Assembly: GCA_028751875.1 (NCBI GenBank)
Contig: CM054141.1
Coordinates: 69,723,926 to 69,787,925, forward strand
Origin: Rapana venosa
Taxonomy: Eukaryota; Mollusca; Gastropoda; Neogastropoda; Muricidae
Direction: 5' to 3'
Length of the DNA: 64,000 nucleotides
Part shown: one piece after another, positions 1-13,823 of the stretch
Layout of the letters: the number at the start of each line of letters is the position of its first letter
How positions within the stretch are numbered: the stretch's first letter is position 1
Translations under genes and position numbers: made by a program
The notes under the pieces: model-generated
The model's database searches: none
Seen by the model: the letters and a program-made list of their open reading frames with translations, nothing else
Told to the model about the DNA's origin: nothing

Positions 1-19
1 GCTATGTAAACGCTATACA

Positions 20-45
20 GTAGTAGTAGTAGTAGTAGTAGTAGT

Positions 46-100
<55 letters not shown>

Positions 101-122
101 GCGGTTATAAAAAATAATAATA
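20..122. repeat. (TAG)n-(CAG)n-(AAT)n trinucleotide repeat
   Basis: A run of TAG triplets passes into about 18 CAG triplets with one CAA interruption, and a short AAT run follows. No reading frame or splice context around it suggests a coding polyglutamine tract. Confidence 0.95.
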
Positions 123-1475
123 ACGTTAATACTCTCCTTACCAATTTTCGGCAGAAGAAAGGAAGCCATTCAATTAAAGTCTCCGTTTGCTTAAAGCCCT
201 ATTTGCCAACCTTTTCAAAGCTGTCTTTTTCATTTCTGCCCGGAAGGTTTTCAACCATCTCCAAGATCACAGGAACAGAACTCGACCAACTTTTCCTCTA
301 GATGGACTAAAAGTGTTTGAAGATGCTGTTGACAGCAGTCTCTGGTAAGTGACTAGTTTCTGCTATCCCAGAGCAAGTCTCAAGACGTTTTGAAAACTTT
401 TCTCCTGGGGAAAAAGTGAGGATTGGTGACTGAACACGTGTGGGGAGTTTCTGTCCTGTGTTGACCGAGTCCACTAATCGATTCTCTTCTCATATTTGTA
501 CAGCACCTACGAGTACTTCCACTAAACTGTAGTCCGCTGTTTCTGTGCCTCCTACTCTCTGCATCAGTGGTGTTTCATATGTTCCATGATACTTCTCCTT
601 CCCTATCATTCAGAGGAGACATAGTTGAAACTTAAGTGTTATGTTAAGAGTGACTGTCTAGAAATCTGTTTTTAACAGTCTTTAAATTATATACCCTCTC
701 TCATTATCAGAAAAAAGCCTTTCACTCTTTGGGGAGTATCATAGAGCAATTTCAAAGACATGTGGAAAGTTAACACTCAGTATGCTGCTTTAAGAAAGGG
801 AGAAATTTCCAGGTTCGTTCACATTTGTGTAGGAAAAGCAGCATCGTTTCAGCGTTAGACTCGGTTGATGGTGATCGTTAAAACTAACTGTGGCTGGTTG
901 CGTGTGTCGAACAAGCTGAAGGCAAGCACTTTGATTTATTGCTACATGATACGGGGCTATGTAGAGCCTATGTATTATTATTGTTAAAGCATAGTCATTA
1001 TTTCTAGTAACATATGACTTTGCTTGATATTTTACACGCTTGGCATAATTTTACACTATTTTTCAGGGAGCTGGTTGTTTGTTTGGTTGATTGATTGGGT
1101 GACTGAATAATTGGTTACTTGAGGGGATTTTTGTTGTTATTTCTGTTTTTCCTCATCCATTTTTCCTGCAGTTTACAGCTGTCTGCTCAAAACACAGATT
1201 AGGATGAAAGAGCACGGAATCTATATTGATTCCTCTTTTTCTTGATTTGAACTTCACAGCCAATACAGGGACATAGGAAAAAAGGCAATGACGTGTTGGC
1301 CTGCATTCATTGAGTTAATGACAGGATGGCGGCATTGGCAAAATCGGTTTCCGATTGATTAATCTGATGGAAATTTGGCAGCCGTTCATTTCCTTGAGGG
1401 TAAAAATGGGGGAGGGAGGAAAAACTGAGGAGGAAACGATTATTAATGCCTCCTGTGATGTATAAATTTAAATTG
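123..1475. other. No gene recognised
   Basis: Mixed-composition sequence with stops in all frames. A GTAAGT donor-like site near 345 follows a short open stretch, but nothing supports calling an exon. No repeat family recognised elsewhere in the window was found here. Confidence 0.5.
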
Positions 1476-1550
1476 TGATAAAGTGTGTGTCTGTGTTTGT
1501 GTGTGTGTGTTTGTGTGGGTGTGTTTGTGTGGGTGTGCGTTTGCGTGTAC
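1476..1550. repeat. TG-rich microsatellite
   Basis: Imperfect (TG)n with TTTG and GGTG interruptions. The open frames across it on both strands are products of the dinucleotide repeat. Confidence 0.9.
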
Positions 1551-1559
1551 ACAGGCATG

Positions 1560-2244
1560 CATAGCGCATTTATTGCAATTGCACACGGTAAAGAGGATTC
1601 TATTTGTCAATTTAGACACTGGTAGATTATATGCTAACATATGTTGTTTTTTTAAATCTTGCAAAGTCACAAAAACTATTTTAATCGAACATCAGTGAAA
1701 AGAAAAACAATCTCTTTGATTGAGAATTTTTTTAATGTGATCATGGTAATTCACGTAGAAGCAAGCAACAAAGAATTCTAAATAATCCAACTGCCTTAGC
1801 TTTTAAGAGATATAAAGATAACAAAGAACCAGCCTAAACAGTTTTCAGAAAAGTCTTACGTTAAGTTTTTGGGATCACAAAAAGGTGAAGAAATAGCTCA
1901 TCTTTTTCTACAAACTGCTCTGATCTCTACATTGGAAGACTGGGAGATACAAAGCAGCATTTAATTTTCTAAAGTTTTCACGATACAGATCAGTGCGGAA
2001 AGGCAACGAGAATTATTTTGCAAAACTGGTATTTTTATTATATCACTCAAACTAAAAGAAAGCAGACTGTTGCTTCAGGTTTCATCACTTTCATCAGCAT
2101 GCGGAATAGCAAAGTGACGACATTGTTAGAGGTAAGGCCACGGGGTGGAGTTCATGTTAAGGTGCCCATTTGTGGAGATTTTTCACCTGGGGTTAACGTT
2201 TCGTGGGGATGTTCAACATTGAGGAGGAGGAGGGTTACACCAAC
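1560..2244. other. No gene recognised
   Basis: AT-rich sequence with no recognisable protein, RNA or repeat family. The 2018-2380 open frame runs into a SINE and is not a gene. Confidence 0.5.
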
Positions 2245-2622
2245 ACAGTGCGTGATTTTTAAAATTGTGTCTTCCCTATCTACCAGCATGCAATGGCATG
2301 CTCTTCCAAAAGGCGGAACGGGTTTTAACGTGTGTACAAAATGTTCTGCGTGCGTTCCAACACGGGAACTCGGTTTATAGTCTCGAGCTTTGATTTACAA
2401 GATTCAGCGCTATACATGTTCCCTACGATATTATTTTTATCATTATCATTATGATTATTATCACAATTATTTTTTATTTATTATCATTATTATTATTATG
2501 AAGGAGGACTTTTGGAGAAGTGGAGTTGGCACTGAGGTTAACTGTAGGCGGAAAGTGGCCTGGAACCCAGGCCGTCACATCACCAGCTCAACGCTCTAAC
2601 CACTAGGCTATCCCGCCCCGTA
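2245..2622 (-). mobile_element. SINE-A copy, interrupted by an L2-tail insertion
   Basis: The antisense body (words such as 'ggcggaacgggttttaacgt' and 'ctcggtttatagtctc') runs to 2380 and resumes near 2503 with 'ggacttttggagaagtggag'. It ends at 2622 in the inverted tRNA-like head ('ctctaaccactaggctatcc', the complement of an A box). The family is defined by the complete copy at 54015-54372. The break is a later insertion (2381-2502). Confidence 0.8.
2381..2502 (+). mobile_element. Short retroposon tail inserted in SINE-A
   Basis: The sequence 'gagctttgatttacaagatt' is followed by 'cagcgctatacatgttcc' and then an (ATT/ATC)n tail. This is the same 3' tail carried by the L2-like LINEs (42440, 44590, 57467) and by the SINE at 41455. 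Its precise placement inside an otherwise continuous SINE-A marks it as an insertion. Confidence 0.7.
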
Positions 2623-2756
2623 ACAGACAGTTCAGAATGACTCATATCACATTTGAATTTTATAGCTGTGACATCTTTTTTGCAACTGAATATATCAGCA
2701 GCCATTAAAAATGCAACAAAGGGAAAACTACATCATCCTGCAGGCTTTCCCTTCCA

Positions 2757-2972
2757 GCTCTGTCTGTCTGTCTGTCTGTCTAACTGTCTGTCTGTCTGTC
2801 TGTCGGTCGGTCGATAGGTCTGTCTGTCTGTCTGTCTGTCTGCCTGTCTCTCTCTCAGATTCTAAGACCAGGCTTGGCCTTAAATATTCATCTTTGCGTA
2901 TTTAAGATCGTTTGTTCAATCGTTCATTTATTTATTCATTCATTCATTCTCTCTCTTGCTCTCTCTCTCTCT
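2757..2972. repeat. (TCTG)n and TCAT/CT microsatellites
   Basis: Long (TCTG)n with TCGG variants at 2757-2850, then short (ATTC)n and (CT)n runs at 2928-2972. Confidence 0.9.
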
Positions 2973-3539
2973 AAAAGGATATATTATGTGATTGTGTTCA
3001 TCTAATACTAGAAAATCAATTTGATGTTAATAGGGGTATGCTTATGTCTGAATTATAGTTGCAGATAAGATTTTAAAGCTTTCAGATGTGCATGCATTGA
3101 AGAAAAGAGATTTCATCAAATTGACTGTAACTATTGCCCCAGATATCATAGATAAAGTTTCTCATTGTTTTAGTATTACAGGCACGTCACCATGTTTGGA
3201 TTACAGTTGCTCTGGTGAGTGCGTAGTGTGGAAATATGGCAAATATATGATAAATATGTGTATAAGTCTGAATGTATGTATTCCAATTTGGTAAATTTGC
3301 TGGATTTGATCATGGTTGTTTTGTGTATATCAGACACAGGTAAAAGTGTAATGATTATATTTTGTTATCTGCTGATTTGTATAAAGTTTATAGATAGATG
3401 ACACAACTGAAGTGAACATAATCAAATAACGAAGTTTTTCCTTTTCAGGTTGTTTGAAACATTTACTGTCAAAGATAGCTTGTGCTTTATGTTGATCTAC
3501 ATATTGAAAATTGCATGTTTACAGATTAAGTTTTGGAAC
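2973..3539. other. No gene recognised
   Basis: AT-rich sequence with scattered short frames and no identifiable product or repeat. Confidence 0.5.
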
Positions 3540-3807
<268 letters not shown>

Positions 3808-4084
3808 TGCCTGTCTAGATAAATATTCCATGCCATCAATAAGAGAAAAAGTTTGTTGTATTAGGATATTTACATCACAAACAAAGATACGGTTATCGTT
3901 TTGTTATGATTTTGAAAAAACTATATGTATATTGATTTTATCCAGACATAAGGAAGGCACACTTAGATCAAAATAGTGAATTGTGTTTGATACATATGTA
4001 TTTTTATGTATTTGTGCATTGTCTTCATTATTTCCTTCACTGAAAGTGAGCTTGATATTGTGTATGTTATCCGGTTTTTGCCCA

Positions 4085-4232
4085 CTCTGTGGCATTGTCA
4101 ATTTCTTCAACGCCAACCATGTATTATGGCCTAAGGCTGAGATACATTAAATTTCTGAGTTCTGAGTTCTGAGTTCTCTCTCTCTCTCTCGCTCCCTCTC
4201 ATTCTCTCTCTCTCTCTCTCTCTCTCACTGAG
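4085..4232 (+). repeat. Retroelement 3' end with (TTCTGAG)n tail and (TC)n
   Basis: The segment 'atggcctaaggctgagatac' and 'attaaatttctgag' precedes TTCTGAG repeats and then (TC)n. It resembles the end at 3540-3802 with a diverged tail unit. Confidence 0.5.
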
Positions 4233-4383
4233 AGAGAGTTTATAAACTTACCTTTCAATTTCTCCAGTTACGGAAAAGTTCACCACGAATTATGAAAAAG
4301 CAGGAGATTAAATCATCTGACTCGCTTCAACTTGGTTTACCTACCCAGTGCTAGAGATGCTGGACAGTGATTGCATGAATGGG

Positions 4384-4432
4384 TCAGCCAGCCAGATAGC
4401 CAGCCAGTCAGCCAGCCAGCCAGCCAACCAGC
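4384..4432. repeat. (CAGC/CCAG)n tetranucleotide repeat
   Basis: About a dozen CAGC units with ATAG and AACC interruptions. Confidence 0.85.
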
Positions 4433-4632
4433 ACTTAGGAGCAATGGAATGGAATGGAAGAATGTATTTCCTTCCCAGTACCAGAAGAGAGAAACGTGCA
4501 TTAAATGGCAGTTTGATGTGCTTTCCAAAAGGTTATAGGAAGTCCAGTCGGGGTTTACAGTTTTCTAGTATCTTCTTTAGCGGTTTTCTATAACTGGATT
4601 TGCCATGAATAACATAACAATTATAGTATAAT

Positions 4633-4926
<294 letters not shown>

Positions 4927-5031
4927 GTGAGTCTGTCCGTCCGCAAACATGCGCAGGTGCGTGTGTATGTGAGTGCAAGTGTGTCCGATTCAATTTCATG
5001 TTACCTCTCTTCTCTGTGGTATTAGACCGAA

Positions 5032-5660
5032 GGGGGGGGGGGGGGGGGGTACTGGATCAGTGTTTGGGGATGGACACACACTAAATATTGTGAATACCGG
5101 TGACCAAATTAATGGAAATCAAATGACTGACCTACCATGCAAAACTACAATGTGCAACTCTTGAATTATACTTCAGTACAACAGGCAAACCATAAATGAA
5201 TAAATAAATAACCCCAAAATAATCACATTTATAATAAGACCTAACAAGTGAACAGTAAAAAAATGTATGTCTAAAAATAACTAATGAAAGAAAATATATT
5301 CTACCAAAAGAGATGCGCGCGCACGCGCGCGTGTGTGTGTATATGTGTGTGTATCTGTAATAAAACTAGTTTTATTTATCTTAAGTAATGGGATCCATGT
5401 ATGCATACGTGCAGACGGGTGTGCGTGTTTCCATTAAGTATGTTCACACACATGTACGCATGCACGCACGCACGCACACACACAAAGTTAGACAAAAGGA
5501 CAGAATAAGATAGATACAATTAAAGAGAGAGAGAGACAGAGATAGAGATAGAGATAGAGAGAGAGAGAGTCAGACAGACAGAGACAAAGACAGTAAGACA
5601 GAGAGACAGAGAGACACAGAAAGGCAGAGACAGAGTGAAACACAGATAGAAACACATATA
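5032..5660. repeat. Poly-G run, CG/GT alternation and GA/GACA-rich tract
   Basis: Poly-G at 5032-5049, a CGCG/GTGT block at 5316-5352, a GCAC/CACA block at 5458-5484 and a degenerate GA/GACA tract at 5524-5660. Unassigned AT-rich sequence lies between the blocks. Confidence 0.85.
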
Positions 5661-6495
5661 GAGGCACTGGACTCTTCAATAGTTTATTATGTGTTGACAA
5701 TTAGGTTAAAATCAATCGATCAGCTTCCACAACAAAAATGATACTAAAGCATCTCTGTATACACAGTTCACATTGTAGCTCACAAAAAAGGAGAGAAAAT
5801 ACCTCCTGTGAGCAGTCACCCGTTTTGTCTTGGTTACTTCTTTAATAATTCAAGACAATTAATGGCAACTTGGCAAAACGTTAAACAAACAATAGCAACA
5901 GAAACCTTTTCAAACTAAATTAAATCGGCTGTGCGGTTTATTTTTCGCTTTTGCTCATTATAGTCTGCGAAGAAATCGTTTGAAATCTACATTATCTATC
6001 AAGTACAGTTCGGATTTTGGGGGAGATTTTTTTTACACGCATTTCAATTTGCCTGCGACTTCAACGCTCATTATATAACACTGAGTCTTCCCTTTTAGTT
6101 TTTATCTGATGCTGATTTATTTTAATATATTCCAGAATGGACAAACAAAGAAAATCTATTTGCAGAGACCAAGGTTTAGGTACATAACCGACATAAGTGG
6201 GGGCATTGGTGAACAGCTCCTTTACTGTGCGGTAACAGCGAATCCAAAGGAAGTAGACATCAATGTAGAACTTAGTTCACAGCCCATCACAAGTCTTACA
6301 CTGAAATATAAGAAGTTCATCGTTATTTTCAATGTGTTTGCATGAAGGTTATGGGGATTCTTACAGCTGCAGGTGACTTCCACTGATTCTGTCAACCAGC
6401 TGTTTACAACTGAAATCATCAATTTGGTCTTTGCCATTTACCAATAAAAATTGAAATATGATTGTCATTTGAAAATTCATAAACATATGTGAGAT
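5661..6495. other. No gene recognised
   Basis: Includes a 78-codon plus-strand open frame (6109-6345) with no recognisable domain. The region lies downstream of the lipocalin gene. TTTATTTT near 6117 would read AAAATAAA on the minus strand, a distant candidate poly(A) signal for that gene. Confidence 0.4.
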
Positions 6496-6688
<193 letters not shown>

Positions 6689-6790
6689 AATGACAAATTC
6701 TATTATTTCGAGGATAATGAATAAGCACTCATGTGCTTTTTTTACATCCAGTCCCGAGAGATCATTCGAGTTATCAATCAAGATACAAAT
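6689..6790 (-). mobile_element. SINE-A 3' fragment
   Basis: 'tcgaggataatgaataagca' and 'gtgctttttttacatccagt' match the inverted 3' part of SINE-A. Its tail continues into the GACAAT/(GA)n array to the left. It lies just downstream of the lipocalin stop codon, probably in or beyond the 3' UTR. Confidence 0.8.
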
Positions 6791-6890
6791 GTTACGATCG
6801 CACCATCAAAAGGGTTCCTTTCCTAACGCTCCACTTGCAGGTGGCACTCTCAGAGCTGGCAGACGTGCCGCTGACTGCAGGCTGCCTCGA

Positions 6891-7126
6891 CTAGGCGCGG
6901 CCCGGGCAGGGGGCCTGGGTGGTCTGGTGGAAGTGACCCACGTCCACCCCCGCCTCCTTCAGCCGGCTCGTCAGGTGGCTGACGGTGGGGGGGTCCAGCT
7001 GAGGCCAGCGGGAAAGGATCCAGGCGAATTCCACGTGACCCAGCTTCAGCAGAGATTTGCAGGAGAACACCAGGGAATAATTCTCGTAGTCAGTTTCGAT
7101 CACCCAATAGCTGGAAGCCGGTGCCG
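6891..7126 (-). CDS. Lipocalin exon 4: T-D-Y box, helix and C terminus
   Basis: The acceptor ...TATTTTCAG precedes 7126. It encodes Y-W-V-I-E-T-D-Y-E-N-Y, then C139, H-V-E-F-A-W-I-L-S-R and an amphipathic segment matching the lipocalin C-terminal helix. C190 and a TAG stop (6893-6891) follow. Confidence 0.94.
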
Positions 7127-8479
7127 CTGAAAATAGACAGGAAAGGAAATTAAAGAAATGAGCGAGTCAGAATCAGCTACAGACGACAGTTACTTCAGGC
7201 TGAAGCCTTCCAAGGAAAGAAAGGGAAATAGCAGGGATTGTGTATGCCCCCATGCAAAGACACTCATACTTTGAAACTTAACAATTATTCGTGTATGATG
7301 TCCGCGTAAAAAGCTTTATACGAGATATAGCACCAAGCTATGTATAGCATGTTTCTTATTTCAGAAACTGTAGAAGCGAATATGAAATACAATGATAAAT
7401 TTAAATCGTACTGTTTTGATACATTTTGTTCAAAAAGAAAGTAGACCAAATATCAATACAAACATGATTTCATATCCATTGGCACCATGACACGGACGAC
7501 ACATTGAGCCAATATTACCCCTGTGTTTGTAACAGTACTTGTATAAATTAGTTCTAGCTAGTCCAAGCCGCACATCTGCAATATGATGACACGTGCCTCT
7601 CTCATACTGTTGTAGTACAGCTTACAAGTAAAAAGGTAAAGGAGTCCCATAACCTATAAAGTCGTAGGGAAGCGAGGCGGCAGAGACCTCACTTCTCTAG
7701 GGGCCAGCATATTGAGGGCGGCGCCCATCTCCTCTCCCTCGCTGCTTTACCTTCCTGACCCTAAAGAGGCAGGTACCCATTTACAGCTGGGTGAACTGAG
7801 TCTTTGAGGGTGCCCCCACGGTCGGCAGACTACGGGACAGATAGTAGATAGATAGAACTGGGGGACTGTACTGAAACCAAGGCGCGCAAATGGTCATCCA
7901 TCCAACTGGTAACCACGCTCGACGCTGCTTAACTTGGCCGGGGAAAGCGAGTGCTCCGACCACTGAGCTACCCCGTCCCTGTAACTTACAAGTATACCTG
8001 CTAAAACACGACGTAAATATGCTTCATGCTAGTTTGGAGAAAAGCCAGGTTCTCATGAATATCTTAACAATCACTTTAGCTTAGGGAATTTTAGCTAAAC
8101 TTTGTCTCTCCTGTGTCTCAGGAGCTTTTGTCTCTGGTCGTTTATTTGTTTGTTTATGTTTATGTTACTTTTTCAATCTTCAACACAACAAATTTTAGAG
8201 TTGTTTCCAGTTTCTTTACTTTAGTATTTTGTATATACATATCATATGCATCTGCTGCAGATGTTGTCATTTTCCAAGTAAACTGATACATATACCAGCT
8301 GCCGAATGACAGTAGTAATGCTTTGCCTATGGAGCATGCTCTAAGCCGTCGGCCTCTTGCTCGGAATGCTTACGAGTGTTTTAACCATGATCTTTTTTTC
8401 TGAATAAACATCTCTTTAAACTCTGTGTCTCTGTGTATCAGCTTGCAAGTTGCTTTTAAATAAATAACTGCATGCACAC

Positions 8480-8554
<75 letters not shown>

Positions 8555-8708
8555 TGCGCGCGGGCACACGCGTGTGAGTGCATGTGTATGTGTACATGGC
8601 TCTCTCTGTCTCTCTCTGTCTCTGTCTCTGTCTTTCTCTCTCTCACACATATAGTCTCTCTCACACACACACGCACACACACATACACACACGTACACAC
8701 GTACACAA

Positions 8709-8746
<38 letters not shown>

Positions 8747-8862
8747 CAAGAAGACGCAGTCCCATTTTGCTAACGACGCCAAACCAAAGGAACAGTCGGA
8801 CATACTAGACAGTACAGTATCTTACTACTTTTATCTAGACAAAAAAATGTATACTGCTGCTG

Positions 8863-8897
<35 letters not shown>

Positions 8898-9056
8898 ACT
8901 ACATCATCACCATCATCACCGTCACCATCACGTCATTGTCATCATCGTCATCAACATCATCACCATCACCGCAACATCATCACTATCATCGCCATTGTCA
9001 TTATTACCACCATCATCATCACCACCATCATCAGCATCGTCATCACCATCAACACC

Positions 9057-9088
<32 letters not shown>

Positions 9089-10763
9089 CATCGTCGTCGT
9101 CGTCGTCGTCGTCATCATCACATACCGTCAGAGAAGCGGACCAGCAGTTCTGCAGGCTTGCTCTTGTCAGGGAGGTAGGCATCCCCAACGGCCGTCACGT
9201 ACTCCCCAGCTCTGTGGGACATCAACCAGCCTGTCACTAAGACAGAACTATGGGGGGGGGGGGGGGGGGGGGATGAGGGATAGCCTGGTGGCTGGAGTGT
9301 TGCGCTCGTGATCCAACAGCCCGGGTTCGAGCCACCTCCGAGGCATCTATGTCAGGGGATTGTTCCCCCTAGACTTAACATCTATGCTACCTCCACTCCT
9401 TCGGAGAAGACAATACACGGAGGTACCGTGTGAAAATGCACGCAAAATATCTTCCACACACTTATAACTCGTTCTATCTTTTGTAGGAGTAGGCCATTGT
9501 GTGCTTGTTGGAACAGATGACAAAATGTATAAAGCCGCATGCACACCGGTGTGGTGTTTAGACACCATGCTTAAAGCGGGAACGTGGCTACGGCCATGGC
9601 GGGGAAACGCATGCATACACAAATTTTATGTAATTTAATCTCACCATCGGTGAATCTTGAAGCTTTAGCCGAGAAACGAAAAAAAAATCAAAGCTAGTAC
9701 CGAGCGACATGTTTGATCACTGAACGATAACATTCAGCAAACAGGAGTGTGTGACAGTCGCTGTTGGTGGCTGCAGCGTCAGCTCACGTGTCTGCAGTCA
9801 GCATGAAAAATAAACTTCAACGGCAGCTTCGTCATCAGCCACATCTCCCTGAACGTCTTGGGGAAGTCGTTGGCCCACTGCACTGGTGTGTTTTTTTCTC
9901 CGGCCGGCTCCTCCTACTCAGAGTGAGTTTTGCTATGGACTTGTTTGGAAGACTGGGGCCACACTGTCGAGCTTCAACCACTTTACGGATCCGTTTTGAG
10001 GATGTTGCTCAAAGTTAACAAACACTGCAAGTGTCTGTATCTCTACGACCTGGTTGAGGCCGTGATAGATTATGACAGGTTGTGTAGAGTACAGCGCTGT
10101 CAAGTAGACTCAAAGGACATGCACTTCCAAAGCAGCATTTCTACACTGTCCTCATTATCACTGATCATCATGCAGTAAAAAAATGGTGTCTCTGATTCGG
10201 TGGTTCCACTTGTTGTAGTCTCACATAAACCTCGGTTTTAGTGTTCCCATGTACTGCTGTGCCTGTGGTGAGTTTGTGTCAAAGCCATCGGCGTTGCAGG
10301 TTGATGGGGGAATGTCGTCAGAAAGGGGACGTGGTTGCCGCCACCCCGGCTGGGTAAATCACTCAGTATGGCTGCGCGACTGAGCTAGGACTGTCGTCAG
10401 AAGGGAGCTTAGTAAATAGTGTCCTGGGTATTTTAGCTTAGAAAGGGCATCACTGAACACCACCGAGGTAACCCAGCAGCAGTGCAGGGCTCCTCTGGCT
10501 GATGGCACCATGGCGGCCTGGCACTCACAGGTTTCGGACCCTGAGGATGCGACATAACAACTCTGGGTGTGGCTGGGGAGGAGACATTGAAGTGCGCGGC
10601 CTGAGAACAGTAGGGTAGGAGTGTGACGGAAGATAGAGAAGCAAAACAGAGAACATGAAACCACAAAAAAACAGCAGCACACTATTTAAAAATCACAAAA
10701 CAATATGCTAAGAAGGTGGCTAGACACACACACGCCACCCCCCACCCCACACACACACGCACA

Positions 10764-10804
<41 letters not shown>

Positions 10805-13116
10805 TGTAAAAGCATCTTTCAATACATGCCTATTACTTAGTGTCTTTACTCTGTTTCGACACAGACAGGCAAAAAGGCAACTTGAAAACATCCTTCAAAA
10901 GGCAAAAAGGCAACTTGAAAACATCCTTCAAAAGATGCCTTTCATCTAACATTTTTGTCATTTTAAAGATACAAACAAACATGCAATTTTTACATCGTTT
11001 ATAACGATGCTTTTCATTTGGGTTTTTTAGTCTCTGAAGAGACAGACAGCCAAATAGACAGACTGACAGACAGAAAGGCAGGCAATTTCAAAGCATTTTT
11101 TTAAAGATGCCTTCCGACTAGTTTCTTTAGTTTGTCTAGATATACGGACAGACTGGTAATTTTTTTTTAAAAAGTTTACAAGGTGCCTTCCATCTAGTTT
11201 GTTTAGTTCTTCAAGGCGGACAGACAGACAGACAGACAAACCGACAGCAAGACAGACAGACATGCGATGACACACAATATAAAAATTTTGTTTGAAAGAT
11301 ACCTTTCAGTTAGTTTCTTTGGTTTATCTAGATTTACAAAATTACAGACAGAAAGACAGACTGACAATTTAATAAAGTCAATTAAAAGATTCCTCTTACC
11401 TGGTTCCTTTAGTCCATCTAGACAAACAGACAGACAGAAATACAGACAGCCTCACAGACTGACTGACAGACAGACAAACTAAGAGACGATTAATTTAAAA
11501 ACATCGTTTAGAAGATGCCGTTCAGCCAGGATCGCTGGACCAGGCCTTCCTTACTTGTATCCCTTGTTCTCCACCTTGATGTGTCCGTCGTCTTTCAGCG
11601 TGTAGTTGGCGGTGATGCATGTCTGTCCAGACTCGAAGCTGAGAGGGAAGGCGTAGATTTCGTACCAGCCCCCCAGATACTGCACAGCACAGGCCACACT
11701 ACATGTATAGGTGGGAACAGTTCAAGCAGTGTGTGAGAGATTAGCTAACTTTAGTGACTCGTGAAAAACACATAACAAAGATTTTAACTTTTTAATCAGG
11801 ACAGATCGCTTCAAGTTTTCCTTTGTTTTCGTTTGTTTTGACGGAACCCATACAGCTAGTAAGACAGATCGCTTCACGTTTTCCTTCTATTGTTTTTGTG
11901 TGTTCCGAGGTAGCCCTCTCGGCTCCTTAATTTTTTATTAGCACACCACAAAGGATTTTTGCTTTCCTTTCTTTCAGTTTCAGTTTTTAAAAATACGTCA
12001 CGACATAGGAAATGTTCCATGCACTCTTAACAATATTTGTCAAGATATATTACTTAGTAGATGCTCCGTCTACTATGACACCCAATGCGCTGGTACATCC
12101 TCGGGTGCATGCTTAGTATTTTCGAATCTGTGTAACTCAACGAATGCTGACATGAATTATGTGTTACTCTTCTGCACCTAGTACCTAGTGCATTCAAGTT
12201 GACCTGGAGAGAGAGAAAACACCACGATGGTACTTCAACCCGCCATCCTTCACCTCTGGGCTGTGGGCATTATCAGTTGTTTTTTTTTGGGGGGGGTTTC
12301 AAGCTTCACAATGGATGTTTTATTTGGAAATTTAATCAAACATTAGCTTTTCACATATTGTCTTCAAAATGTTACAGCACAACAATGGAACAAGTGTTAA
12401 AACAAAAAAGTGGTGTCTAAAGAAACGTGACTTTAACCTTTTGACAGCGAAATTCCTTACAGAATGTAGTGGCATCATAAATCATGCCTTTCACTTGCCA
12501 ATCACCACGTACAACGGAAAGATAGCAAGAATCAATCTGTCAACATTCTGACTTTAAAACAAAATATAGCTTTTTCTGGGACAAAGATCAACCCATTTCT
12601 TTTTGTAGTAGTACTTAAGGTTTGTTCCGGCTTCTTGTTATGCATGTTTTAACACACGCTGCTGTCCTGGGTACACCATTTTATCAAATCCCCCCCCCCC
12701 CCCAGCAGGATGATGACTAGTTAGTAAAGCCAATCCTAGACACTATTCTACGACTAAAAGGATGAAATGTTCTCAATATTTCGGGGATTATCAGTCTCTT
12801 GGTCACTCAAATGGCTATTCCCGAAAAGAAATAATGTGAACAATGGGAACAGTCAAATGTTCATTTCCAGATGGTACTTGAATAAGTTATGGGTTTTGTT
12901 AAAAAAAATCAAGCAATCTATCTCAGATCAAAAACCTCTTCTTCAATTACCACGCTAATTACAATATAGTTTCGACAGCAAATGAGAACAAATGTGTGTG
13001 AGTGCAAGTTCGCGCTTGAGTGCGTGGGTGCGTGAGTGCGTGCGGCTGTGCGTGTGTGTGTGCGTGTGTGCGAGTGTGTTTGTATGTGTGTATGTGAGTG
13101 TGTTGTCCACGAAAAG

Positions 13117-13187
<71 letters not shown>

Positions 13188-13611
13188 ACACGGAACCATT
13201 AATAAACACTTCAAAACTAAACCAAATCAACAAGACAACCAACTACAACTACAACACACACATTTCTTCTCTTCATCATTCTCTCACTCTATCTCTCTTG
13301 TCTACTCCTCTCTCTCTCTCCACACACATACAAATTAACACACACAAAACATCAAAGCATCACAATGTACTACACACAACCACAAAAACACACACACCTA
13401 CCCACATCCACACACACACACACACACACAACCACATACACACAACAATCACACGCAACACGAGAACCCATCTATAAACCCTCATAAAACTAACCAATCT
13501 CAACCGAAGCAACATCCACAGCACACAACACACTCTTTCGTCTCTCTCTCTATGTTCTCTCGTCTTTCTTCTCTCTCTCTTGCCGACTTCTCCCACCCTC
13601 TCTCTCTCCCA

Positions 13612-13661
<50 letters not shown>

Positions 13662-13776
13662 ACATATACACACACACACAACACACAACCACATAAACAC
13701 ACAACAAACAAACAACCAACAACAACAACACAACACACACACACACACATACACACCCACACCCACACACAACACA

Positions 13777-13823
<47 letters not shown>

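Noticed and set aside
290..350. Short exon ending in GTAAGT near 345
   Set aside because: One donor-like site with a short open stretch is not enough; no homology and no partner exon.
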